Origin: Crossiella equi
Lineage (GTDB): Bacteria > Actinomycetota > Actinomycetes > Mycobacteriales > Pseudonocardiaceae
DNA length: 64,000 bases
NCBI RefSeq assembly: GCF_017876755.1
Contig: NZ_JAGIOO010000001.1
Location: 1,054,001 to 1,118,000, forward strand
Direction: 5' to 3'
The number at the start of each line of letters is the position of its first letter. The first letter of the stretch is position 1. The notes beneath the pieces are model-generated. The model was not told the origin of the DNA and did not search any database. It saw nothing but the letters and a program-made list of their open reading frames with translations. A program made the translations under genes and the position numbers. Positions 56,380 through 63,579 of this stretch are shown here, one piece after another.

Positions 56380-57204
56380 GTGCCGATCCGGCTGGGACCG
56401 CACGTCGAGCAGCTCGCCCCGGAGACCGGCCGGGCCTACCCCGGCGGCGGGCCGCTGGTGGTCACGGGGGCGGACACCCGCCTGGTGATCGACTCGACGC
56501 TGACCACCGAGCTGCCCGGGCACGACGGGTTCCTGATCAGCCACCACCACGAGGACCACGTGGCCGGGATCGCCGCCTCCGGCAAGCCCGCCGCGGTGCA
56601 CCCGGCGGACCTGGCCTCGGTCTCGGACTGGTCGGCCTTCACCACGGCCTGCGGCTACCCGGACCCGCGCTGGGTGACGCTGATGAACGAGGACTTCCAG
56701 TGGGCCGCGATCGAGAACGTGCGCCCGCTGGACCTGGACACCGTGCACGACCTGGGCGGCGGCGTCACCGTGCGCGCCATCCACCTGCCGGGCCACACCC
56801 CGGGCCACTGCGGCTTCCTCATCGAACCGGACGGCGTGTTCTACCTCGGCGACATCGACCTGACCCGCTTCGGCCCCTACTACGGCGACGCGCACGCCGA
56901 CCTGACCGGCACCCGCCAGTCGCTGGACGCCGTCGAGTCGATCCCGGCCGCCGTGCGCGCCACCTACCACCAGAAGGGCCCGTTCCAGACCGACGCCGAC
57001 TTCCTGACCGCGCTGCGCGACTACCGCGAGATCCTGGACCGCCGCCACCACCAGGTTGCCGAGGCCTACGCCCAGGACCCCTCGGTGACGGCGGAGCGGC
57101 TGGTCGGGCAGGGCATCGTGTACCGGCCCGGCCGCTCGCCGTCCTGGGGCCCGGACGCCGAGCGGCGGATGATCCAGCGGCACCTGGACGAGCTGCGGGG
57201 TTGA
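56380..57204 (+). CDS. MBL-fold metallo-hydrolase
   Basis: A 274-residue metallo-beta-lactamase-fold protein. The first metal motif HxHxDH is present as SHHHEDHVAG near 50-57. A His in LPGHTPGHCG near 135 and the bridging Asp in FYLGDIDLT near 155 complete the binuclear site, and a late YHQKGP may supply the last His. The subfamily includes glyoxalase II-like and many uncharacterised hydrolases; I cannot name the substrate. GTG 56380 is used with GGCGGAGGGAG about eight bases upstream. Confidence 0.85.
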   Translation: MPIRLGPHVEQLAPETGRAYPGGGPLVVTGADTRLVIDSTLTTELPGHDGFLISHHHEDHVAGIAASGKPAAVHPADLASVSDWSAFTTACGYPDPRWVTLMNEDFQWAAIENVRPLDLDTVHDLGGGVTVRAIHLPGHTPGHCGFLIEPDGVFYLGDIDLTRFGPYYGDAHADLTGTRQSLDAVESIPAAVRATYHQKGPFQTDADFLTALRDYREILDRRHHQVAEAYAQDPSVTAERLVGQGIVYRPGRSPSWGPDAERRMIQRHLDELRG

Positions 57205-57205
57205 C

Positions 57206-57640
57206 CCACCGACTTCAGGACGCCGTTGGCGGGGTCTGTGGAGAAGTCGGGCACGTTCGCGTCGACGAGCACCGCACCGGAGCCCCAGCCGGGGTTCTTG
57301 TACACGAAGTGGGTGGCCACCTCACCCGCGATCGAGTGCGACACCAGCACCACGTCTTCCACCCCCAGCTGCCTGAGCCCGGTTTCCAGGTCTGACACCG
57401 CGTTCTCCCCCCGCCACGGCCCGGACACCTCGTCGCTCTCGCTCCCACCGGCCCGGTCGTAGGTGATGACCTTCGACCCGGTGCTCGTGGCCAACCGCGG
57501 CGCCAGGTCCTTCCAGTACGACGAGCTCAGCCCGCACCTTGTGCGGCACGGACTCGGGTGTGCTGTTCGAGGGCTCCGTCGTCGAGCAGCCCGCGAACGA
57601 GATGGCCACCAGGACCGCGAGGACCCGCCCCGGGCAGCCT
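57206..57640 (-). pseudogene. Decayed lipoprotein alpha/beta hydrolase
   Basis: Near 57630-57560 one minus-strand frame gives a lipoprotein signal (VLAVLVAISFAGCSTTEP) with the lipobox Cys. After a frame break near 57540 another frame gives GLSSSYWKDLAPRLA, VITYDRAGGSES and VVLVSHSIAGEVATHF, the alpha/beta hydrolase core with the nucleophile elbow SHSIAG. The frame stops being hydrolase-like at about 57206, where the reading runs into the antisense of the neighbouring MBL gene, so the C-terminal part and catalytic His are gone. The upstream 57640-57749 stretch holds no clear gene, though one frame (RDLATRTATPM) looks weakly coding. Confidence 0.7.
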
Positions 57641-57749
57641 CGGCGAGCGCCAGGTCCACCGTGGGCTGGCGCATCGGGGTGGCCGTGCGGGTGGCCAGGT
57701 CGCGGACCAGGCCCGCGCGTGCGGTCGGACGGGTGCTTCTGGGTACCGG

Positions 57750-58709
57750 CTACCGCCCGCCCGCCGGGACCTGCGCGAGCACCGTGCCCAGGAACAGCTC
57801 GATCACCGCGGGCACGTCCGCGCCCAAAGCCACGTCCACCAGGGGCCCCGACGCCACCCCGGGCCCCAGGCTGTGCCGCGGCCGACGGTCCACCTGGGTC
57901 TGGCCACGGCCCTTGCCCGGCGCCAGGTCGACCTCGACCGGGAAACGCCCGAACGTGATCAGCTCGGGGGCGACCAGACAGCACAGCGCACCGGCGTCGC
58001 CGATGAGCCCGAAGTCCTGGCCCAGCTCCTCGCTCTCGGCGGAGACCTGGTGGCCCAGGAAGACACCGAGGCCTTGGGCGACGGCGTTGCCCGAGGCCAG
58101 CAGCTCGGCGATCCTCGGCCGGGTCACCGCGACGGTGTTGAAGACGTCCAGGCCGTACATGGTCAGCGGGATCCCGCTGTTCAGCACGATGTCGGCGGCC
58201 TCCGGGTCGTGCCACACGTTGAACTCCGCCACCGCGGTCGCGTTGCCCACCGAGGCCGAGCCGCCCATGAAGACGATCCGGTCGATCTTGTCCGCCACCC
58301 GCGGGTAGGTGCGGAGCAGCAGCGCGAGGTTGGTCATCGGCGCCAGGGCGACGAGGGTCGTGGGCCGTTCCGCGGCGAGCAGCAGGTCGCGCATGAGCTC
58401 CACGGCGTGCCCGGGCACCGGTCCCCGGGCGCTCGCGGGCAGTGCCAGGCCGCCGATGCCGTCCTCGCCGTGGATCGCCGAGGCGTCGCGCGCGGGTGAG
58501 ATCAGCGGCCGGTCCGCGCCCGCCGCCACCGGGATGTCCGGGGCGTCGGCGAGGTCGAGCAGTTTCAGCGTGTTGGCCACGACCTTGTCCAGCGAGACGT
58601 TGCCCGCCACGCACGTGATCGCCTTGACGGTGACCGCGGGGTGCTTCATCGCGAACAGGATCGCCATCGCGTCGTCGATCCCCGTGTCGACGTCGAGCAT
58701 GATGTCCAC
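57750..58709 (-). CDS. Nucleoside hydrolase (IunH/RihA-like)
   Basis: A 319-residue enzyme of the inosine-uridine nucleoside N-ribohydrolase family, which splits nucleosides into base and ribose in salvage. The calcium-binding signature DVDTGIDDA is at 6-14, HGEDGIGG near 80 and FMGGSASVGN with AEFNVWHDPEAA near 155-180 supply further ligands, and TMYGLDVFN near 200 fits the active-site loop. GTG 58709 has GAGAGG seven bases upstream. It follows a NUDIX gene by 11 bp and was probably transcribed with the XRE-NUDIX set. The specific nucleoside is unknown. Confidence 0.9.
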   Translation of the reverse strand: MDIMLDVDTGIDDAMAILFAMKHPAVTVKAITCVAGNVSLDKVVANTLKLLDLADAPDIPVAAGADRPLISPARDASAIHGEDGIGGLALPASARGPVPGHAVELMRDLLLAAERPTTLVALAPMTNLALLLRTYPRVADKIDRIVFMGGSASVGNATAVAEFNVWHDPEAADIVLNSGIPLTMYGLDVFNTVAVTRPRIAELLASGNAVAQGLGVFLGHQVSAESEELGQDFGLIGDAGALCCLVAPELITFGRFPVEVDLAPGKGRGQTQVDRRPRHSLGPGVASGPLVDVALGADVPAVIELFLGTVLAQVPAGGR

Positions 58710-58720
58710 GGCAGTGCCTC

Positions 58721-59155
58721 TCAGTGCTGGGCGGGCAGGTGCAGCCCGTAGGTCGTGATCGCGGCCGTGCTGGGCCCGCCGCGGTGCAGGTCCAGGACGA
58801 ACCGGGACGGCCCGAACAGCGGCTCCGGCAGCTCGTCCGGCCGGAACCACGCCAGGGACGCGAACTCGTGGGTGGCCAGCACCTCGGGGTCGCCGACCAC
58901 GTCGCGCACGACCGCGCCGACCGTCCACACCGGACTCCGTCCGGGCAGCGGGGTCAGGCCGAGCGCGAAGACCTCGGCCTCCTGGGCGACCAGACCGGTC
59001 TCCTCCCGCAGCTCGCGGACCGCCGCCTGCTCGAAGGACTCCCCGGGGTCGACCTTCCCGCCCGCGAGCGACCAGGTCGGGGACTCACCCGCCTTGACCC
59101 GGTGGCCCAGCAACAGCCTGCCGTCCCGTTCGACGACCACACCCACACCGATCAC
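58721..59155 (-). CDS. NUDIX hydrolase
   Basis: A 144-residue NUDIX enzyme. The Nudix box GxxxxxExxxxxAxxELxEETG is present from GGKVDPGESFEQAAVRELRE to ETGL, with the metal-binding REEEx helix. Such enzymes cut nucleoside diphosphates linked to another group. The start GTG 59155 overlaps the XRE-cupin gene's stop by four bases and has GAGGG upstream. It lies between an XRE regulator and a nucleoside hydrolase, so a nucleotide clean-up or salvage role under that regulator fits. Confidence 0.9.
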   Translation of the reverse strand: MIGVGVVVERDGRLLLGHRVKAGESPTWSLAGGKVDPGESFEQAAVRELREETGLVAQEAEVFALGLTPLPGRSPVWTVGAVVRDVVGDPEVLATHEFASLAWFRPDELPEPLFGPSRFVLDLHRGGPSTAAITTYGLHLPAQH

Positions 59156-59769
59156 GGCCGGCCCTCCCCGTGTTCCGCCCCGCCGTGCGCGGTCACCAGC
59201 AGCAGCCGGGTCGCCGAGCCGGAGGGGAACAGCCACCGGTGCGGTTGCGCACCCCGGAACCAGGCCGAGTCACCGCCGTGCAGCCGCTCGGTCTCCCAGT
59301 CGCGGAACTGGATCTCCAGCGTGCCCTCGAGCACGACCACCAGGTCCTCCCCCGGGTGCTCGAACCAGTCCCCGGCGGGGGCCTCCGGCGCGGCGGTGAC
59401 CTCGTGCGCCGTGAGCAGCCCGCCCCGGCCGCCCGCGAGCGGGGTGAACCCGCCACCCGCGGTGACCCGTTCCGCCCCCGGCAACCGGGGCCCCTGCCCG
59501 CGCCGGGTGATCACCAGGTCGCGGGCGGGCGGGCGCGGCAGGAGGTCCTGCGGCGGGAGGTCCAGGGCCTCGGCGAGCCGGTAGAGCGTGGCGATGCTGG
59601 GCGCCGACCGACCGGTTTCGAGGTGGCTCAGGAACGCCTGCGACAGACCGGTGGCCGAGGCCAGCTCGGTGGCCGTGAGCCCGGCCCGCTTCCGCGCCTC
59701 GCGGATCACCGCCCCGATGCCCGCGGCCAGGTCCTCGCTCGGGCCCACCGCACCCTCGTCGCCCGGCAT
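59152..59769 (-). CDS. XRE-family regulator with C-terminal cupin domain
   Basis: A 205-residue regulator. HTH_3 domain at about 20-75 (IREARKRAGLTATELASATG, then SQAFLSHLETGRSAPSIATL), and a cupin domain at about 110-195 (WFEHPGEDLVVVLEGTLEIQ, then DSAWFRGAQPHRW). This architecture is common in repressors that sense a small metabolite through the cupin. ATG 59769 is the start. It heads a leftward operon with the NUDIX and nucleoside hydrolase genes and lies directly downstream of a long AT-rich dyad that is its probable operator. Confidence 0.9.
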   Translation of the reverse strand: MPGDEGAVGPSEDLAAGIGAVIREARKRAGLTATELASATGLSQAFLSHLETGRSAPSIATLYRLAEALDLPPQDLLPRPPARDLVITRRGQGPRLPGAERVTAGGGFTPLAGGRGGLLTAHEVTAAPEAPAGDWFEHPGEDLVVVLEGTLEIQFRDWETERLHGGDSAWFRGAQPHRWLFPSGSATRLLLVTAHGGAEHGEGRP

Positions 59770-59783
59770 CGCACTCCTCAGTT

Positions 59784-59837
59784 GCTCAGCTAATATTATC
59801 ACCGTATCCCAGTGGTCCGAATAATATCCAGCTGAGC
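59784..59837. promoter_or_regulatory. 54-bp AT-rich dyad before the XRE-cupin operon
   Basis: GCTCAGCTAATATTAT on the left and ATAATATCCAGCTGAGC on the right are complementary except for two central bases, with 21 bases between. It fills the gap between arsC and the XRE gene. It could serve as an operator with two half-sites or as the arsC terminator; there is no T-run. Confidence 0.55.
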
Positions 59838-59839
59838 CG

Positions 59840-60250
59840 CTATGCCGAAGGCGAGAGCAGCTCGGCCAGCAGGGCGCGTACCCGCCGGTCGATCTCGTCC
59901 CGGATGGGCCGCACGTCCGCCACCCCCCGGCCCGCCGGATCGGGCAGCGTCCAGTCCAGGTACCGCTTGCCCGGATAGACCGGACAGGCGTCGCCACACC
60001 CCATGCCGACCACGACGTCCGCCGCCCGCACCGCGTCGTCGGTCAACGGCTTGGGGAACTCCTTCGACAGATCCAGGCCGAGCTCGGCCATGGCGGCGAC
60101 CACGGCGGGGTTGACCGTCTCGGCGGGCGCGGACCCGGCGGAGCGGACGACCACCCGCCCGGCGGCGTGGTGGTCCAGCAGGGCGGCCGCCATCTGCGAG
60201 CGACCGGCGTTGTGCACGCAGACGAACAGCACCTCAGGCAGAGGGGACAC
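59840..60250 (-). CDS. arsC: Arsenate reductase, low-molecular-weight phosphatase type
   Basis: A 136-residue ArsC of the LMW protein-tyrosine-phosphatase fold, which reduces arsenate to arsenite. The anion loop CVHNAGRSQ at 11-19 carries the nucleophile Cys. GMGCGDACPVYPGKRYLDW near 85-103 supplies the second Cys pair, and the following DPAGR is also typical. GTG 60250 has AGGAG upstream. It follows the ACR3 gene by eight bases as the last gene of the arsR-ACR3-arsC operon. Confidence 0.93.
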   Translation of the reverse strand: MSPLPEVLFVCVHNAGRSQMAAALLDHHAAGRVVVRSAGSAPAETVNPAVVAAMAELGLDLSKEFPKPLTDDAVRAADVVVGMGCGDACPVYPGKRYLDWTLPDPAGRGVADVRPIRDEIDRRVRALLAELLSPSA

Positions 60251-60258
60251 GGGGACTC

Positions 60259-61308
60259 CTAGGTCGTGCGGTCGGGGAAGAACCGGCGCGCCCACAGCGC
60301 CGCGTACACCAGGGCCACCAGCACGGGCACCTCGATCAGCGGCCCGACCACCCCGGCCAGGGCCTGCCCGCTGGCGGCCCCGAAGGTCGCGATGGCCACC
60401 GCGATGGCCAGCTCGAAGTTGTTGCCCGCGGCGGTGAAGGCGAGCGTGGTCGTGCGTTCGTACGGCAGACCCGCCGCGCGGCCGAGCAGGAACGACCCGG
60501 CCCACATCACCGCGAAGTAGACGAGCAGCGGCAGGGCGATCCTCGCGACATCGCCGGGGCTGCCGGTGATCCGCTCACCCTGTAGCGCGAAGAGCACCAC
60601 GATGGTGAACAGCAGGCCGTAGAGGGCGGCCGGGCCGATCCGGGGCAGGAACCGCGTCTCGTACCACTCCCGCCCCTTGGCCCGCTCGCCGAGCCGCCGC
60701 GTCAGGTACCCGGCGACCAGCGGGATGCCGAGGAAGATGAGCACCGACCGGGCGATGGCCCAGGCGGAGATGGCCAGGTCCGCCTGTGGCAGCCCGAGCC
60801 AGCCGGGCAGCAGGTCAAGGTAGAACCAGCCGAGCGCGGCGAAGGCGAGGACCTGGAACACCGAGTTGAGCGCGACCAGCACGGCGGCGGCCTCGCGGTC
60901 CCCGCAGGCGAGGTCGTTCCAGATGATCACCATGGCGATGCACCGGGCCAGTCCCACGATCACCAGGCCGGTGCGGTACTCGGGCAGGTCCGGCAGCAGC
61001 AGCCAGGCCAGGGCGAACATCAGCGCCGGGCCGAGCACCCAGTTCAGCACCAGCGAGAGCAGCATGAGCCTGCGGTCGCCGGTCACGGTGCCCAGCCGGT
61101 CGTAGCGGACCTTGGCCAGCACCGGGTACATCATGACCAGCAGCCCGAGCGCGATGGGCAGCGAGATGCCGTCCACCTGGACCGCGTTCACCGCCTCGCC
61201 CAGGCCCGGCACCAGCCGTCCGGCGGCGAGCCCGGCCAGCATCGCGGCGACGATCCACACGGGCAGGAGGCGGTCCAGGGTGGACAGCCTCGCCACGACG
61301 GCGGTCAT
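60259..61308 (-). CDS. acr3: ACR3-family arsenite efflux permease
   Basis: A 349-residue membrane protein with about ten transmembrane segments, of the ACR3 (bile-acid/arsenite) permease family. Visible landmarks are GLARCIAMVIIWNDLACGD near 125, with the Cys thought to handle arsenite, and the helix-breaking AGNNFELAIAVAIATFG near 295. It extrudes arsenite using the proton gradient. ATG 61308 overlaps the arsR stop by four bases, and arsC follows. Confidence 0.93.
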   Translation of the reverse strand: MTAVVARLSTLDRLLPVWIVAAMLAGLAAGRLVPGLGEAVNAVQVDGISLPIALGLLVMMYPVLAKVRYDRLGTVTGDRRLMLLSLVLNWVLGPALMFALAWLLLPDLPEYRTGLVIVGLARCIAMVIIWNDLACGDREAAAVLVALNSVFQVLAFAALGWFYLDLLPGWLGLPQADLAISAWAIARSVLIFLGIPLVAGYLTRRLGERAKGREWYETRFLPRIGPAALYGLLFTIVVLFALQGERITGSPGDVARIALPLLVYFAVMWAGSFLLGRAAGLPYERTTTLAFTAAGNNFELAIAVAIATFGAASGQALAGVVGPLIEVPVLVALVYAALWARRFFPDRTT

Positions 61309-61664
61309 GCGCCCTGCTCCGGCGACTTCAGCACCTCGGACAGCGTGTGCAGCGCGGTGGGCAGCACGCGGTAGTACACCCAGGTGCCCCGCCGCTCCCC
61401 CTCGATCACCCCGGCCTCGCGCAACACCTTGAGATGGTGGGAGATCGTCGGCCCGGACAGCTCGAAGGCATCCGTCAGGTCGCACACGCACGCCTCGCCC
61501 CCGGCGTGCGAGGCGATCAACGACAGCAGCCGCAGCCGCACCGGGTCCCCCAGCGCCTTGAACACCCGGGCGAGCTCGGTCGCCTGGTCCTCACCGAGGG
61601 GCTGGCGCATCAGCGGCGAGCAGCACAGCGGCTCGGTCGCGACCAGCGGGAGCTGTTTCGACAT
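61305..61664 (-). CDS. arsR: ArsR-family arsenic-responsive repressor
   Basis: A 119-residue winged-helix repressor. The HTH is ELSGPTISHHLKVLREAGV near 67-85. Candidate As(III) ligands are the N-terminal CC pair (PLCCSP at 13-18) and two Cys in EACVCDLT near 58-62, a layout unlike the E. coli type and nearer to actinobacterial and proteobacterial ArsR variants that bind with N-terminal cysteines. It would repress its own operon and the divergent arsI until arsenite binds. Confidence 0.93.
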   Translation of the reverse strand: MSKQLPLVATEPLCCSPLMRQPLGEDQATELARVFKALGDPVRLRLLSLIASHAGGEACVCDLTDAFELSGPTISHHLKVLREAGVIEGERRGTWVYYRVLPTALHTLSEVLKSPEQGA

Positions 61665-61744
61665 ACTTCTATCTTGACAGTCGTCTACTTAGAGCGCAAT
61701 CTAACCAAGCCTTGTTTTGATGAACATCTATCCAAGGAGTACCC
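61665..61744. promoter_or_regulatory. Divergent ars promoter region
   Basis: An AT-rich 80-bp gap between arsR and arsI. On the + strand TTGACA at 61674 is a perfect -35 hexamer for arsI, with a weak CAATCT 17 bases later. GATG-AA-CATC near 61720 is a short dyad that may belong to the ArsR operator. Confidence 0.5.
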
Positions 61745-62161
61745 GTGTCCCGTGTACAGCTGGCCCTGCGAGTGGCCGACCTGGACGCCTCGATCGCCTT
61801 CTACACCAAGCTGTTCGGCGTCGAACCGGCCAAGCTCCGCCCCGGCTACGCCAACTTCGCCATCACCGAGCCCCCGCTCAAGCTGGTGCTCCTGGCGGGC
61901 GAGCCTGGTCAGGACACCGCGCTGGACCACCTCGGCGTGGAGGTCGAGAGCACCGAACAGGTCACCGAGGCGACCGACCGGCTGGCCGCCCTGGGCTTGT
62001 TCACCGACGTGGAGAACGACACCACCTGCTGCTACGCGGTGCAGGACAAGGTGTGGGTGCACGGTCCCGGCAAGGAGCCGTGGGAGGTGTACGTGGTCAA
62101 GGGCGACTCGGCCGAGTTCGGCGCCGGGCCGGAGCTGACCGACCCGGCCTGCTGCGCCTGA
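61745..62161 (+). CDS. arsI: ArsI/CadI-family glyoxalase-fold protein
   Basis: A 138-residue vicinal-oxygen-chelate protein of the ArsI/CadI family. ArsI is a Fe(II) dioxygenase that splits the C-As bond of methylarsenite. It has the duplicated beta-alpha-beta-beta-beta fold (VQLALRVADLDASIAFYTKL, then DHLGVEVEST), the vicinal Cys pair in DTTCCYAVQDKVWVHGP near 97-113 that binds the trivalent arsenical, and a second CC at the C-terminus. GTG 61745 has AAGGAG upstream. It is divergent from arsR and so part of the arsenic response. Confidence 0.88.
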   Translation: MSRVQLALRVADLDASIAFYTKLFGVEPAKLRPGYANFAITEPPLKLVLLAGEPGQDTALDHLGVEVESTEQVTEATDRLAALGLFTDVENDTTCCYAVQDKVWVHGPGKEPWEVYVVKGDSAEFGAGPELTDPACCA

Positions 62162-62169
62162 CGGGCGCC

Positions 62170-62922
62170 CTACACCCGCGACGAGTTCACCACTTCCCCC
62201 CGGCTGAGCATGCCGCCGTCGACCGGGTGGTCGCTGCCGGTGATGTACCAGGCCTCCGACGAGACCAGGAAGGACACCGCGGCCGCGATGTCGGCGGGGT
62301 CGGCCATCGTGCCGAGCGGGGTCGACGCGGCCAGCTGGTCCTGCGGCAGCGCGGCCGTCATCGGGGTGCGCACCGGGCCGGGTGAGACCGAGACGACCCG
62401 CACCCCCGCGTGGGCGTACTCCTGCGCGGCGGACCTGGTCAGGCTGCGCACCGCGCTCTTGGTGGCCGCGTAGGCACCCATCGAGTGCGGGGCGTTGGTC
62501 GCCGCCACCGAGGCGATGGTCACGATGACCCCGCCCGTCTCGGCCATCGCGCGCAGGCTGTGCCGCAGCACGTGGAAGGCGCCGAAGACGTTGACCCGCA
62601 TCACCTGCTCGAACCCGTCCTCGGGGCAGTCGGCGAGCGGGGCCAGCGGGCCGAGCACACCCGCGCAGTTGACGGTCACGTCCAGGCGGCGGTGCAACGC
62701 GAGGCAGTCCTCGACCACGGCCGCCACCGAGTCCGGGCTGGCCACGTCCAGCTCACGGCCCTCCGCCCGGCCGCCCGACTCGGTGATCTCCTTGGCCACC
62801 AGCACGGCCGCGGCCGCGTCGAGGTCGGCGACCCACACCAGGTGGCCGTCGGCAGCCAGCCTCCGGGCGCAGGCGGCTCCGATGCCGGAACCTCCGCCGG
62901 TGACCAGTGCGATCGGGCTCAT
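62170..62922 (-). CDS. SDR-family oxidoreductase
   Basis: A 250-residue classical SDR. TGGGSGIG near 9-16, VNCAGVLGP near 85 (NCAG for NNAG), the catalytic Ser in IASVAATNAP, YAATKSAVRSL with Tyr and Lys, and a C-terminal HPVDGGML. ATG 62922 has GGAGG upstream, which fixes the start; a longer reading has no such signal. It converges with arsI, eight bases apart, but has no known arsenic role. Substrate unknown. Confidence 0.9.
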   Translation of the reverse strand: MSPIALVTGGGSGIGAACARRLAADGHLVWVADLDAAAAVLVAKEITESGGRAEGRELDVASPDSVAAVVEDCLALHRRLDVTVNCAGVLGPLAPLADCPEDGFEQVMRVNVFGAFHVLRHSLRAMAETGGVIVTIASVAATNAPHSMGAYAATKSAVRSLTRSAAQEYAHAGVRVVSVSPGPVRTPMTAALPQDQLAASTPLGTMADPADIAAAVSFLVSSEAWYITGSDHPVDGGMLSRGEVVNSSRV

Positions 62923-63029
62923 CGTGCCTCCAGGCTCGGGGAAACGTCTGCCGAGCCATTCGACCGCACCGATCTTGACGGCGGCTTGATTCGGGTTCGG
63001 CCAGGAGGGTGAACCGTCCGGAATGGACA

Positions 63030-63062
63030 AACCGGACCTTCCCGCGAAGGGAAGATCCGGTT
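63030..63062 (-). terminator. Rho-independent-type terminator of the small secreted protein gene
   Basis: On the gene strand a 14-bp stem (AACCGGATCTTCCC and its partner, one G-U pair) closes a short UUCG-type loop and is followed by TTTGTCC. It starts 20 bp after the stop at 63082. Confidence 0.75.
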
Positions 63063-63081
63063 GCGGGTCAACGAACCCGGG

Positions 63082-63579
63082 TCAGCTGGCGGTGACGCGC
63101 AGCTCCAGCAGCACGGCCGGGTCGGGGCCCGCGCCGACGCCGACGCCGGTCCAGCCGTCGCGGTCCAGCGGCACGTCCTTGGTCTCGTTCCTGACCGTGA
63201 CCTTGGCGCTGCCCGCGCGGCCCGCGCCGTTGACCTGGTAGGCGTTCGGGATGTTCATGGTCAGCCAGCCGGACGTGCCGGTGACCTTGAAGCAGTAGTG
63301 GTGCTTGTCGGGGTCCTTGTCGCCCGGCACGTTCGTGCTGCGGACCTCGATCTCGCCGGGCGTGCCGCACTTGGCGTACTCGATGCGCCCGTCGCCCTTG
63401 ATGAGGCGGATACCGCGGTCGGCGAAGATCCTGGCCGCACCCGGGTACTCGTAGTTCTCCTCCAGCGGCGGCGGGGTGTCGTCCGCGCCCTGCTGGGCGG
63501 TGGCGGTGGACAGCCCCAGACCGGAGGCCAGCAGCACCACGCTGGCGGCGATCGTGGACGCGCGAGTGGTCATGCGCAT
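63082..63579 (-). CDS. Small secreted protein of unknown function
   Basis: A 165-residue exported protein. Signal peptide about 1-29 (basic start, SVVLLASGLGLS core, ATAQQ cleavage). The mature part has no repeat or domain I recognise. It starts with an acidic, Pro-containing stretch, contains two Cys about 30 residues apart (YAKCGTPG and HYCFKVTG) that could form a disulfide, and is otherwise beta-rich (SGWLTMNIPNAYQV, then KVTVRNET). ATG 63579 and ATG 63573 are both possible starts. Not linked in function to its neighbours. Confidence 0.75.
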   Translation of the reverse strand: MRMTTRASTIAASVVLLASGLGLSTATAQQGADDTPPPLEENYEYPGAARIFADRGIRLIKGDGRIEYAKCGTPGEIEVRSTNVPGDKDPDKHHYCFKVTGTSGWLTMNIPNAYQVNGAGRAGSAKVTVRNETKDVPLDRDGWTGVGVGAGPDPAVLLELRVTAS

